Below are positions 1 through 6,968 of a stretch of DNA of 29,928 bases, piece after piece. The DNA is from a virus. Position 1 is the first letter of the stretch; the number at the start of each line of letters is the position of its first letter. Below the pieces are notes generated by a model. The model was not told the origin of the DNA, made no database searches, and was given only the letters and a program-made list of their open reading frames with translations. The position numbers and the translations under genes are program-made. The stretch covers positions 1 through 29,928 of IMG/VR virus record IMGVR_UViG_3300046458_000085; one strand, written 5' to 3'.

Positions 1-28
1 GGCCGGTGTGGCGATCCATTCCGATCAT
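1..28 (-). CDS. Start of gp25/P2 gpW-like baseplate protein (partial)
   Basis: Only the first nine codons are inside the window (reading MIGMDRHTG), and the gene runs off the left edge. The start follows a GGAG Shine-Dalgarno lying in the last codons of the upstream gene. P2 gpW and T4 gp25-like baseplate proteins begin with a very similar G-M-[DN]-R-x-T-G stretch, and in P2 this gene follows the spike gene V, as here with two small genes between. The protein would be a wedge component of a contractile-tail baseplate. The call rests on a short peptide plus gene order, so it is moderate. It matters because it shows that the tail operon continues leftwards. Confidence 0.55.
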
Positions 29-33
29 CTACG

Positions 34-282
34 TCACTCCTTGAACGGCTCGTATTCTTCGCTGGCTTTCAGGAACTTGATCGCCTCGAAGTCAGAGACC
101 GGCACAACGACCGTCGCCTTATCGACCGGATAGGAACGGTCAGTACCGGGCACGATCAATTGTCGCGACGTGTAGAGCTTGTCGCGGAATTTCAAGAATT
201 CCGGCGATGGGTACATTGAGGATGCAATTGCCGGTTCCGAGGACGCTTGCACCTCAGTGACGGTCGTATCGATCTTGGCCAT
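34..282 (-). CDS. Small phage protein in the tail operon, unknown function
   Basis: An 82-residue protein beginning MAKIDTT. The start is chosen because a TGGAG Shine-Dalgarno lies seven bases upstream and a terminator-like hairpin occupies the region just before it; the longer reading frame would translate through that hairpin. I see no signal peptide, membrane segment or known motif. The N-terminal third is rich in Thr, Ser and Ala, and the rest is a mixed hydrophobic and charged sequence ending EEYEPFKE. It sits between the spike-side genes and the gp25-like gene, so a structural or assembly role in the tail is plausible but inferred. Its own strong initiation site and hairpin suggest that it is made in higher amounts than its neighbours. 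Confidence 0.7.
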   Translation of the reverse strand: MAKIDTTVTEVQASSEPAIASSMYPSPEFLKFRDKLYTSRQLIVPGTDRSYPVDKATVVVPVSDFEAIKFLKASEEYEPFKE

Positions 283-299
283 GTATTTCTCCAGGCATG

Positions 300-322
300 A
301 AAAAGCCCGCACGCGGCGGGCT
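300..322 (-). terminator. Hairpin plus T-run directly before a Shine-Dalgarno
   Basis: On the minus strand AGCCCGC pairs with GCGGGCT around a short loop, and five Ts follow. The Shine-Dalgarno of the 82-residue gene follows within about ten bases. It has the form of an intrinsic terminator, but its place inside an operon suggests attenuation, or 5'-end protection of the next message. Near-identical modules precede the capsid and endolysin genes. Confidence 0.6.
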
Positions 323-339
323 ACAGATTTAGGTGACAC

Positions 340-660
340 TCAGACCGATAACGGCTGAGTCTGCAATGCTTTAACAACAGCTGACGATATCTGCTCGGGG
401 CTGGCATCACCGCTCGCGCTGATCGTGAGATTAACGGTCATGCCCATCGCAGCCCGAGGCTTGGGAACGTACCGCCCACCGCTCAAGGCTAAACACAGCC
501 CTTGGGCGATTTCTTCAGGATCGTTTTCACCCGCAAACAAGCGCTGCCAAAACTGCAACATGCGAGCGTTGTCAGCGAATTGGGTGACCTGATAGCCCAC
601 CATTTTTGAGATCAGAAAACGGTCTGCACCATTAATTGGGTCAATCGCTGGTTTTGCCAT
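340..660 (-). CDS. Phage protein between spike and baseplate genes, unknown function
   Basis: A protein of 106 residues from ATG (MAKPAIDP); a GTG two codons further upstream at 666 is an alternative start. The N-terminal two thirds look helical, with aromatic residues (QFWQRLF) and an acidic patch. The C-terminal third (MTVNLTISASGDASPEQISSA) looks like a beta strand followed by a helix. No known domain was recognised. It starts six bases after the spike gene stop, so it is part of the tail operon, probably translated by coupling because its own Shine-Dalgarno is weak. A chaperone or small baseplate part is possible, but this is inference from position alone. Confidence 0.6.
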   Translation of the reverse strand: MAKPAIDPINGADRFLISKMVGYQVTQFADNARMLQFWQRLFAGENDPEEIAQGLCLALSGGRYVPKPRAAMGMTVNLTISASGDASPEQISSAVVKALQTQPLSV

Positions 661-666
661 AGGCAC

Positions 667-1236
667 TCAATGCGTGTGGTGGTTGCTGTTGCCACCGGCG
701 TCGATGATTGCGCCGGCGCTGGTGATGCCTTTGGTAACGTGTAGCGGCCCGTCGATCATCACCGCCGCTTTCAGATTGATGTTGCCGGTGGTGACGTTCA
801 CGGCGCTGTCAGTAATAACCGCTTCCGTGCTGGCCACTTTGATGGTGACCGTACCGCTCGGCAGCGTGATGCTGTAGCTCTTGGCCTGCCAGTCGTAGAT
901 CAACGAGCCTCCATCATCGAAACGCCAGACCTCGACGTGGTCGCGATTGTCCGGTGGCGGGCCGGCATTGCCATACAGACCCGGGACAAACGTGCCTTGT
1001 GACACGTCACCGCTGGGACTGATCAAACTGCCCTGCTCGCCCATGGACGGCGCCCGCCAATGTCTGGCTTTACCGGCGGCGATGCTGTGCCAGCGCACCC
1101 AGGCGCTGACCCAATCACTGCCATCTGACACTCGGCACACCGGCGGCGAGGCGGACAGATCCACCGCGACCACATAGCAAGCCTTGACCACCCCGGCGAG
1201 CATCCGGTCGTGCTGGGCGCTCGCGTAACCACTCAC
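667..1236 (-). CDS. Baseplate spike protein, P2 gpV-like
   Basis: A 189-residue spike protein of the contractile tail that would sit at the tip of the tube and pierce the outer membrane. The first 100 or so residues match the OB-fold part of P2 gpV (short strands around GVVKACYVV, PSMGEQGSLISPSGD, GTFVPGLY). The C-terminal part has alternating short strands (ITLPSGTVTIKV, VTTGNINLKAAVMI) typical of the trimeric beta-helix. The protein ends HHTH, the HxH pattern that binds an iron ion at the gpV apex. P2 gpV is 211 residues, so this one is slightly short. Its ATG overlaps the stop of the upstream gene by four bases, which indicates coupled translation. Confidence 0.88.
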   Translation of the reverse strand: MSGYASAQHDRMLAGVVKACYVVAVDLSASPPVCRVSDGSDWVSAWVRWHSIAAGKARHWRAPSMGEQGSLISPSGDVSQGTFVPGLYGNAGPPPDNRDHVEVWRFDDGGSLIYDWQAKSYSITLPSGTVTIKVASTEAVITDSAVNVTTGNINLKAAVMIDGPLHVTKGITSAGAIIDAGGNSNHHTH

Positions 1237-1748
1237 ATATCCTCCGCAGGGACAAAGTCCTCTTTGGCGTCGTTGTTGAATCCAATGAGCAACATGCCCG
1301 GCGGCTCGTCAGGCCAAAGCCATTCCTGCGGGCCGAGATAGACTTGCTGAGTCCACTCCACCAGCCAGACCGTGTAGCCGTCCAGGTGCGGCTGCGTCCA
1401 GTCCTGCAGCGACTGCACAAACTCGGCGGGTTCAACTGCCAACCCCCACGTCTGCGCACGCAGCAGCACCGCCAACTGGGTCGCCAATTGCACGGCCTGT
1501 TGGTGATGATGCGGCTTGATCGGGTCAACAATGATCCGAGCCTCGAACTTGCAGACCAGCGAGGTTTCGCCGGTGCCGATATCGGCACCCGGCTCAATCT
1601 CGGCCACCTCCAGAAACACCGCCGGCAGCAACACGCGATCCTTAATGTCTGGCCAGGCTGTGACGTCCTGCACGCCGGGCAAGTGGGTACGCAGATGCTG
1701 TTCTACCGCCCGATAAAGCTGATCCAGGCTGAACGGTTCCTCAGACAT
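1233..1748 (-). CDS. Putative tail terminator/completion protein (Mu gp37-like)
   Basis: A 171-residue protein beginning MSEEPFSLDQL. The start overlaps the upstream minor tail gene by eight bases and the stop overlaps the spike gene start as ATGA. An N-terminal helix, a strand carrying LLPAVFLEVAEIEPG, a strand pair (LVCKFEARIIVD), a long helix (QQAVQLATQLAVLLRAQ) and a late strand (VWLVEWTQQVYLG) recall tail terminator and Mu gp37 (DUF1834) proteins. These sit at the head-proximal end of the tail or complete it. The position after gpZ and before the spike fits lambda U or Mu gp37. Assignment is by fold impression and synteny, without a signature motif. Confidence 0.55.
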   Translation of the reverse strand: MSEEPFSLDQLYRAVEQHLRTHLPGVQDVTAWPDIKDRVLLPAVFLEVAEIEPGADIGTGETSLVCKFEARIIVDPIKPHHHQQAVQLATQLAVLLRAQTWGLAVEPAEFVQSLQDWTQPHLDGYTVWLVEWTQQVYLGPQEWLWPDEPPGMLLIGFNNDAKEDFVPAEDM

Positions 1749-2406
1749 TGCCGATCCTCTTGAGGTATTTCTGCAGCTCAAAGTTGAGTTCTTGTTTGAG
1801 AATCGTCAACAGGATCTCATCTGCCTTTTTGACCCAGCTGTCGAAATGCGGCCGGGCCTGTTCCAGCGACACCTTGGCCTTGGCCAGCGGGAAACGACTG
1901 CCGTTTTCGGCAACCCAGCCCGAACTCGCCCCGCGACCGGGGGAGACCGTGCTGTCGGGGTAGTCGTCCCCGTTGAAATGCTTGCTGGCTGTGCGGATCC
2001 AGATGTCGGGTTTGTTGCCGTAGACCTTCTTGAGAAAGGCGCCTTGGTAACGCCGCCCCGCCACTGATACGCCGCTGCCGGTTTGCCGCGCCCGGCCGAT
2101 CCGGCTGGACTCGATGGCGTTCAAACCGAACCACAGTTTGCCGCTCGCAGCCGCGCCGGAAACTGGATAGCTGCGCAACCGCTGACGTACCGCTGCTACG
2201 GCAATGCGCTCTGATCGGCCGACTGCTCGGGCGATGTGCGTGCGCAACCGTCCCAACGTTTTGTTGATCGCGCGCCGATGCGCCGCAGCAGCCGCTTTCG
2301 GCACCAACTTGGCAAAGTCCTGAAACGCCTGAAAATCTGGGGCCGAGGACTGGATAGAGATCATCCCGCCCCCGGCCGAGGGTTTGAAATAGCTGCCTAC
2401 GCTCAT
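1741..2406 (-). CDS. Minor tail protein Z-like
   Basis: A 221-residue basic protein resembling lambda gpZ (192 residues), needed to position DNA at the head-tail joint. Visible signs are the N-terminal region with many Ala and basic residues (LVPKAAAAAHRRAINKTLGRL), typical of this family's start after a short lead, and a central Gly/Arg-rich part. The C-terminal helix is rich in Lys and Glu (KKADEILLTILKQELNFELQ). The gene order decoration, capsid, FII, Z reproduces lambda. The start codon overlaps the stop of the FII-like gene (ATGA). I see no membrane segment. The family call is good; the exact role here is inferred from lambda. Confidence 0.72.
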   Translation of the reverse strand: MSVGSYFKPSAGGGMISIQSSAPDFQAFQDFAKLVPKAAAAAHRRAINKTLGRLRTHIARAVGRSERIAVAAVRQRLRSYPVSGAAASGKLWFGLNAIESSRIGRARQTGSGVSVAGRRYQGAFLKKVYGNKPDIWIRTASKHFNGDDYPDSTVSPGRGASSGWVAENGSRFPLAKAKVSLEQARPHFDSWVKKADEILLTILKQELNFELQKYLKRIGNV

Positions 2407-2723
2407 GGCCGTAACCTCAGAATCAAGGCGACCAAGCCGTCACCGCTTGGCTCAAGTTGCAGCAGATCGTAGTCACCGCCGCCATCCAAGGCAGGCAAGT
2501 CAACGCTGACCAGCAGGCCCTGCCGCAGACCTTGCGAATCGCTGACGCGGATCTCGAAGCGCGGCTCGCGCAACCCGGTGTTGAGCTTGCCGAGCTTGGG
2601 TTGCAGCCAAGGCGCAGCGAACATGCCGAACACTGGCTCTTCGCGACCCTCAATCCGCGCCGTATCGCCCAGCGTTTCGAACACCACCGCGTCGACGTCG
2701 GCGACCAGATCGCGAAAGCCCAC
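2403..2723 (-). CDS. Head-tail joining protein, lambda FII-like
   Basis: I start this protein at a GTG three bases after the capsid stop, giving 106 residues (GFRDLVADVDAVV). An ATG inside the capsid gene (2765) would give 120 residues. The size and the pattern of a short N-terminal helix, a strand with GMFAAPW, and alternating beta segments ending in VALILRLRP fit the lambda FII/Gifsy-2 joining family, which binds under the portal and presents the surface for the tail. The place right after the capsid gene and before the Z-like gene is the lambda order. The start is uncertain, since the Shine-Dalgarno is weak either way and translation is likely coupled to the capsid gene. Confidence 0.6.
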   Translation of the reverse strand: MGFRDLVADVDAVVFETLGDTARIEGREEPVFGMFAAPWLQPKLGKLNTGLREPRFEIRVSDSQGLRQGLLVSVDLPALDGGGDYDLLQLEPSGDGLVALILRLRP

Positions 2724-2725
2724 GG

Positions 2726-3721
2726 TCAGAGTTCCAGCAGGATCTGGGCGCGCGGTCGAGTGCACAAGTGCAGTGGGTTGGACTGGGCTTCACCGGCCAT
2801 GCCTTTGTTGAAGGGCAGCGGCTCGATCATGCTGTAGTAAGGGATGCCCTGCGTGTTGACCGTTTCCATGTAATCAGCCGGTGCAAACACCGAGATGTAC
2901 AGATCAGGCACGCCTTCGGGAACCAGCAGCGCCTTGTCGTCATGGACGAAGGAAACGCCGGCGACCTTGCCACGGTAACGCTCCCAGATGATGCCGCCGA
3001 ACTCGAAGCTTTCGCGAGCGTCACCACGCAGCGCTGCCGCTTGCTGACTGTTGAGGTAGGTCTCTTTGACCGACTTGTGAACAATCAGCTTGTTCCAGAA
3101 GTTCTTGCCGCAGAAAGCGCGCGAGCCGGTACTGGTCACGCTGCCCAGCGCATCCTCCTGCATGTCCAGCGCCTCACCGCACATGACCCGCAGCTCGGTA
3201 TCGGCCTTAGTCAGCCCCATGGACATCTTCTGACGCTGCACACCGAAGGACGCATAGATGTCCAACAGCGGGGTTTGGCCATCGGCATCAAGGATCAGGC
3301 CGTTGAGTGCGCCCATACGCTGGAATTCGTGCGTGGCGTCCAACTGGCGCCGCGCCTTAGCCAGGCGCGCATTGACCACGTCCTGCACCGCCTGCAGCTC
3401 AGTGCGGGTACCGAAGGCGCGAATGCCTTGGATCTCATCCGCCTTGATGGTGAAGCGCTCAGGCAGGTGCACGGTGTTAAACGGGATCAGTTTGCGCTTG
3501 CTCGCCGCAACCACCAGGCCAGAACCACCGCGCTCACCGGCCGGCACCAGTGCCAGGGTGTCACCGTCCTTTTCAATCTGCACGGTCAGGGTGGTGATGC
3601 CTTCCTCGCGGAACAGGCCCAAAGCGCTGATACGGCCCGGCAGGTAGGGCTGATCATTAAGTGCAGCGGTCAGCGCGGTGACAGTAAATGCTTCGTCGTC
3701 AAAAATGGCGATATCGGCCAT
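2726..3721 (-). CDS. Major capsid protein, lambda gpE family
   Basis: A 331-residue coat protein starting MADIAIFDDEAF, close to the 341 of lambda gpE. The start is fixed by a TGGAG Shine-Dalgarno seven bases upstream and by the hairpin before it. Family signs include ALNDQPYLPGRISALGLF near the N-terminus, LPERFTIKADEIQGIRAFG, ARRQLDATHEFQRMGALNG in the E-loop and spine helix region, and the C-terminal part with GIIWERYRG and a PADYMETVNTQGIPYYS stretch common to this family. It would form the icosahedral shell and be stabilised by the decoration protein encoded just upstream. The hairpin module before it suggests separate control of this highly expressed gene. Confidence 0.93.
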   Translation of the reverse strand: MADIAIFDDEAFTVTALTAALNDQPYLPGRISALGLFREEGITTLTVQIEKDGDTLALVPAGERGGSGLVVAASKRKLIPFNTVHLPERFTIKADEIQGIRAFGTRTELQAVQDVVNARLAKARRQLDATHEFQRMGALNGLILDADGQTPLLDIYASFGVQRQKMSMGLTKADTELRVMCGEALDMQEDALGSVTSTGSRAFCGKNFWNKLIVHKSVKETYLNSQQAAALRGDARESFEFGGIIWERYRGKVAGVSFVHDDKALLVPEGVPDLYISVFAPADYMETVNTQGIPYYSMIEPLPFNKGMAGEAQSNPLHLCTRPRAQILLEL

Positions 3722-3739
3722 GGGTACTCTCCAGAAACG

Positions 3740-3762
3740 AAAAATCCCGCACACGGCGGGAT
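3740..3762 (-). terminator. Hairpin plus T-run between decoration and capsid genes
   Basis: On the minus strand ATCCCGC pairs with GCGGGAT around a short loop, followed by five Ts and then the capsid Shine-Dalgarno. It looks like an intrinsic terminator, yet the capsid gene lies downstream in the same operon. It may lower read-through, or stabilise or be processed to make a capsid message. It is the same design as at 300-322 and 29605-29626. Confidence 0.65.
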
Positions 3763-3784
3763 GCATATGAAAAAAGGAACCGTC

Positions 3785-4129
3785 TTAGCGGACGATCACC
3801 GAATGAGCGGCCAAGGCTTTCTCGGCAGCCAGATCGAGGCCGGTCAAATGCGCTTCACTGACCTCGGCCAACCGCACCACGGCGCGACCGCGACGCACCA
3901 CATCGGATTCACCGAGCGGGCCGTAGAGAATGGCGACAGCGTTTTCGGTGCCGTCCTCCGCAGTCGGTTCGTAGGGTGCGAATTCGCCGGAGGCGGTCAC
4001 CAGCCCGAGGATTTGTCCGGGCCACAACGCTGGGCCGGCCGCGACGTTGATCGCTTCACGCGAAATGGTGCCGGCACCTTCGGACAGCAGGAATTCACCT
4101 GCGTGCATCGGTTCCTGTTTGATGGTCAT
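3785..4129 (-). CDS. Head decoration protein, lambda gpD family
   Basis: A 114-residue protein (lambda gpD has 110) that would bind as trimers on the expanded capsid and hold it together against DNA pressure. The N-terminal MTIKQEPMHAGEFLLSEG is followed by a strand-rich centre and the family's typical Y-E-P-T-A-x-D-G-T-x-N-A-V-A-I-L stretch. It ends in a hydrophobic helix with LAAEKALAAHSVIVR. The start codon overlaps the protease-scaffold stop as ATGA, so the two are coupled. The order protease-scaffold, decoration, capsid is that of lambda C/Nu3-D-E. Confidence 0.9.
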   Translation of the reverse strand: MTIKQEPMHAGEFLLSEGAGTISREAINVAAGPALWPGQILGLVTASGEFAPYEPTAEDGTENAVAILYGPLGESDVVRRGRAVVRLAEVSEAHLTGLDLAAEKALAAHSVIVR

Positions 4130-5283
4130 GCTCGTGCTCCTTTCGCGCTTTGCGCGGTTCCAGTTTGGGCCGCTTGACGAGCAGCCCAAATCGAGTTGGG
4201 GTCAGGTTGTTTGGCCAGCACCTTCGGCGCCGGGTCATCATCGAGTGGCAGGCTGCTGTCGATTTCAAAGCCTTTGCCGCTGGTGACAATCTTGTCGAAC
4301 AGACGCGCCCGCACTGCCGGAGCGTCCAGACCCGCCGCGACATACTCGGCGCTGAATTCCGGCAGACGCGCGGCCACGCAGAGGTCGTTCACCGCCTTCG
4401 CGCGTGCCAGGCCGACGGTAACGATCTCTTCGCTTTCAAGCTGAGTAGACTTGAGCAGCGGCTCGATCAGGTTGCTGATACCCGCCGCCGTACAGCGCTG
4501 AGTGATCAACAGTGCCAACTTGGCCGATTCGACCACCGGCGGCACTTGTGGAGGATCGACCGGCTCAATATCGGCCGGATCGACCTCCGCTGGATCGTCG
4601 AGCTGGGCCAGCAATTCAGCCGGTGCGTTCTGGAAGCGTTGCAGCACCGCGCCTTGACCGAGGCAGGCTTTGACCTTCACGCCGTCACCGACTTCATCGG
4701 CAAGCCCCAGTGCCACCGCTTCGTTGGCGGTCAGCCAGGTTTCAGCCGCTACCAAGCGCCGCAGCTCAACCTCGTCAATGTCCGGTGCCTTGGCCTTGTA
4801 CGCCGCGATGATCGCTTCCATGGTTTTATCGAGAACATCGGCAATCTTGCGGAAGCCTTCAGCATCACCGGCGGCGTAAGTCCATGGGTTATGGATCATC
4901 AACATCGCGTTGGAAGCGATCACCACGCGGTGGGCACCGCACACAGCCACACTGGCCGCACTCGCTGCCAGTGCATCGATCCGGCCGGTGCAACGTTCGC
5001 CCAAGCGCGACAGTGCATTGTGCATAGCCAGACCGTCGAACAGGTCGCCACCGATGCTATTGAACGCAGCCACCACCGGTGAAACACCGTCATCCATGGC
5101 GCGCAGATCCTGCACGAACTGATTGGCAGTGATGCCCCACGCGCCGATCTCGCCATAGACGAAAACTTCGATTACTCGCTCGGTGGCCTCGCCGCTGGCA
5201 TGAACGGCGTACCAGGTCTTGTCCTGTACCTCGACGCGTTTGCCGGCGCGGTTGTAAATACGCGGTTTCGCGGTTTTGCTCAT
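4126..5283 (-). CDS. Prohead protease with fused scaffold, ClpP-like
   Basis: A 385-residue protein. The N-terminal 200 residues are a ClpP-like serine protease domain: strands with VFVYGEIG, the FNSIGGDLFDGLAM stretch, the catalytic Ser near residue 108 in ALAASAAS, and the catalytic His near residue 131 in MLMIHNPW. The C-terminal 185 residues are rich in Asp, Pro, Ala and Glu, then helical, as expected for an internal scaffold that is digested during maturation, as in the lambda C/Nu3 arrangement. It would cut scaffold and portal tails inside the prohead before packaging. Both ends overlap neighbours by ATGA. No separate Nu3-like in-frame start was identified with certainty. Confidence 0.88.
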   Translation of the reverse strand: MSKTAKPRIYNRAGKRVEVQDKTWYAVHASGEATERVIEVFVYGEIGAWGITANQFVQDLRAMDDGVSPVVAAFNSIGGDLFDGLAMHNALSRLGERCTGRIDALAASAASVAVCGAHRVVIASNAMLMIHNPWTYAAGDAEGFRKIADVLDKTMEAIIAAYKAKAPDIDEVELRRLVAAETWLTANEAVALGLADEVGDGVKVKACLGQGAVLQRFQNAPAELLAQLDDPAEVDPADIEPVDPPQVPPVVESAKLALLITQRCTAAGISNLIEPLLKSTQLESEEIVTVGLARAKAVNDLCVAARLPEFSAEYVAAGLDAPAVRARLFDKIVTSGKGFEIDSSLPLDDDPAPKVLAKQPDPNSIWAARQAAQTGTAQSAKGARA

Positions 5284-6761
5284 GGTTGCTCCTTGTCGTC
5301 GTTGTCTTCGACGGCATCCAGGGTGTTGTAGTTGAGGCCCAATGCGGTGGCGCGCGCCAAATCGGCAGCGTTTTCCAGATCGACCGTTTCGGCGTCCGCG
5401 CCAGTGCGCAAAACCATCTCGCTGCGCGACGCAAAACCGGCTCTAACCTCCATCGCTCGCGCCTGCACGTCCTGCACCGGCTGGATGTAGGCCCAGCCTT
5501 GTGGCACCCAGCGGGTGCGCAGGTATTGGCGACGCTTCTGTGCGTAATCGTCCAGCACCAAGACACCCGACAGCACCGCCATGTCCATCCACGCTGCCCG
5601 TACCGGGCGACAGAGTTGATGCACGTACACGCTGAACTGCAGTTGTTCCAGACGACGCCGAAACTCGTTGAGTACCACCCGCAGCGCTCGATCGTTGATG
5701 CCGCGCATGTCGCCGGTGAGAATCTCGTAAGGCGTGCCCGATCCCGCTGCTGCAGCCATCAATTGCTGCCGCATGAAGTCTGGGTAGTTGTTGCCCGCGT
5801 CCGGCGGTTTGGAAAACTCAACCTCCTCACCCGGCCCGAGTTCCTGCATGGTGCCGGGTTCGAGCGCGACCATCGGGGTGAACCCGTCGCGATCAAGATC
5901 CAGCAGAGCGCCGGTGAGCGGATCCCGTGGTATTTGCCCGGAGTCCGGCGCCGGACGGCTGATAAAGCCAGCAAACAGGTTGGCTACTTCCTGACGGAAC
6001 AGCACCGCGTCGTCGTAATTGTCGAGACTGCGCAGGCGTTTGAGCACCGGCGACAATCGAGGCACACCGCGCAGTTGTCCTGGCTCCACCGGTTCGAAAA
6101 TGTGCAGCACCTGCGCGGCGGGCACGCGCACTAGCTGGTTGTAGCCGGCGTTCAACGAGGCCGAGTCACGCGGATGCGACAGGTACATCCAATACGCTGC
6201 CCGCTTGCCGCCGGGGGTGAACTCGATGCCGGCGCGGATGATGTTGCCGCTCTTGGTGCTCTCGAATTTGTCGTGCGGCACGAACTCCGGCGCCAGAATC
6301 TGCAACTGCAGCGGAACCGCCAAGCCTTCGTCCCGACTGCGAGGACGCAAACGAACAAAGCATTCACCCGATGTTTCCACCGTGCGCGCCACCAGCGCCT
6401 GCTGGCCATAAAAGTCGGTGCGATCATCCGCATCAGACTCATCGACCCAATCGCCCCACAGCTCCTGCAGCAGTTTGCGCAAGGCATCATCGTCGATGGT
6501 TGGACGTGGGGTGATGCCCGTGCCAATCAAATTGCTGACGCGCTTGTCGATCACGTTGAAGGCATACGGATCATTGCGAACCGCTGCCCGGGAGCGCGAC
6601 CGCAAATTGCGCAGTGCCGGTGTGTTGATGCTGTTAATCCCGTTGTCGGGAGCGTCCCAGCCAGCGGATCGGCGCCCCTCACCAGCGCCTTCGTAACTGG
6701 CCTTGATGTTGGACGGCAACACAAATCCGTTACGGGTCAGCGTCGGAAATTGGCGGGCCAT
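5280..6761 (-). CDS. Portal protein, lambda gpB family
   Basis: A 493-residue portal (lambda gpB has 533). It would form the dodecameric ring at one capsid vertex through which DNA is pumped. Recognisable portions are the N-terminal NSINTPALRNLRSRSRAAVRND, followed by YAFNVIDKRVSNLIGTGITPRP, then TSGECFVRLRPR, and the wing/stem region with VLHIFEPVEPGQLRGVPRLSPVL. The C-terminal part carries GTPYEILTGDMRGINDRALRV. The start ATG overlaps the stop of the gpW-like gene by one base, after a strong GGGGG-type Shine-Dalgarno. The protein's tail is acidic (ENAADLARAT, EDNDDKEQP). A confident call by sequence pattern and position. Confidence 0.93.
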   Translation of the reverse strand: MARQFPTLTRNGFVLPSNIKASYEGAGEGRRSAGWDAPDNGINSINTPALRNLRSRSRAAVRNDPYAFNVIDKRVSNLIGTGITPRPTIDDDALRKLLQELWGDWVDESDADDRTDFYGQQALVARTVETSGECFVRLRPRSRDEGLAVPLQLQILAPEFVPHDKFESTKSGNIIRAGIEFTPGGKRAAYWMYLSHPRDSASLNAGYNQLVRVPAAQVLHIFEPVEPGQLRGVPRLSPVLKRLRSLDNYDDAVLFRQEVANLFAGFISRPAPDSGQIPRDPLTGALLDLDRDGFTPMVALEPGTMQELGPGEEVEFSKPPDAGNNYPDFMRQQLMAAAAGSGTPYEILTGDMRGINDRALRVVLNEFRRRLEQLQFSVYVHQLCRPVRAAWMDMAVLSGVLVLDDYAQKRRQYLRTRWVPQGWAYIQPVQDVQARAMEVRAGFASRSEMVLRTGADAETVDLENAADLARATALGLNYNTLDAVEDNDDKEQP

Positions 6762-6967
6762 CAGACCCCCTTCCCTGAGTGGTACAGCCGAACCACGCGC
6801 GAACGTGGCCCGGCGGCGCTGGCCATCGACGAGCGTATTTCCTCGCGCGCCTTGAGCAGCTCATCGACCGTGCGGTATTCCACGGTACGGTCGGTGTAGC
6901 GCACAGTTTTTTCACCGCGAGCAATGGCCGCCTCAACCGCATCGAGGTGCTTTTTCGTAAATGACAT
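6761..6967 (-). CDS. Head-tail joining protein, lambda gpW family
   Basis: A protein of 68 residues, the same length as lambda gpW. It is basic and helical, with MSFTKKHLDAVEAAIARGEKTVRYTDRTVEYRT showing the family's helix, two short strands (KTVRYTDRTVEY) and a second helix (DELLKAREEIRSSM). gpW plugs the filled head and prepares it for tail joining. It lies between large terminase and portal, exactly as in lambda. It should not be confused with P2 gpW, which is a baseplate protein. Confidence 0.92.
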   Translation of the reverse strand: MSFTKKHLDAVEAAIARGEKTVRYTDRTVEYRTVDELLKAREEIRSSMASAAGPRSRVVRLYHSGKGV

Positions 6968-6968
6968 A

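Noticed and set aside
2768-4177. A 469-codon open frame on the plus strand opposite the capsid and decoration genes
   Set aside because: It mirrors the codon pattern of well-recognised minus-strand genes, has no Shine-Dalgarno and no known domain; a GC-rich shadow.
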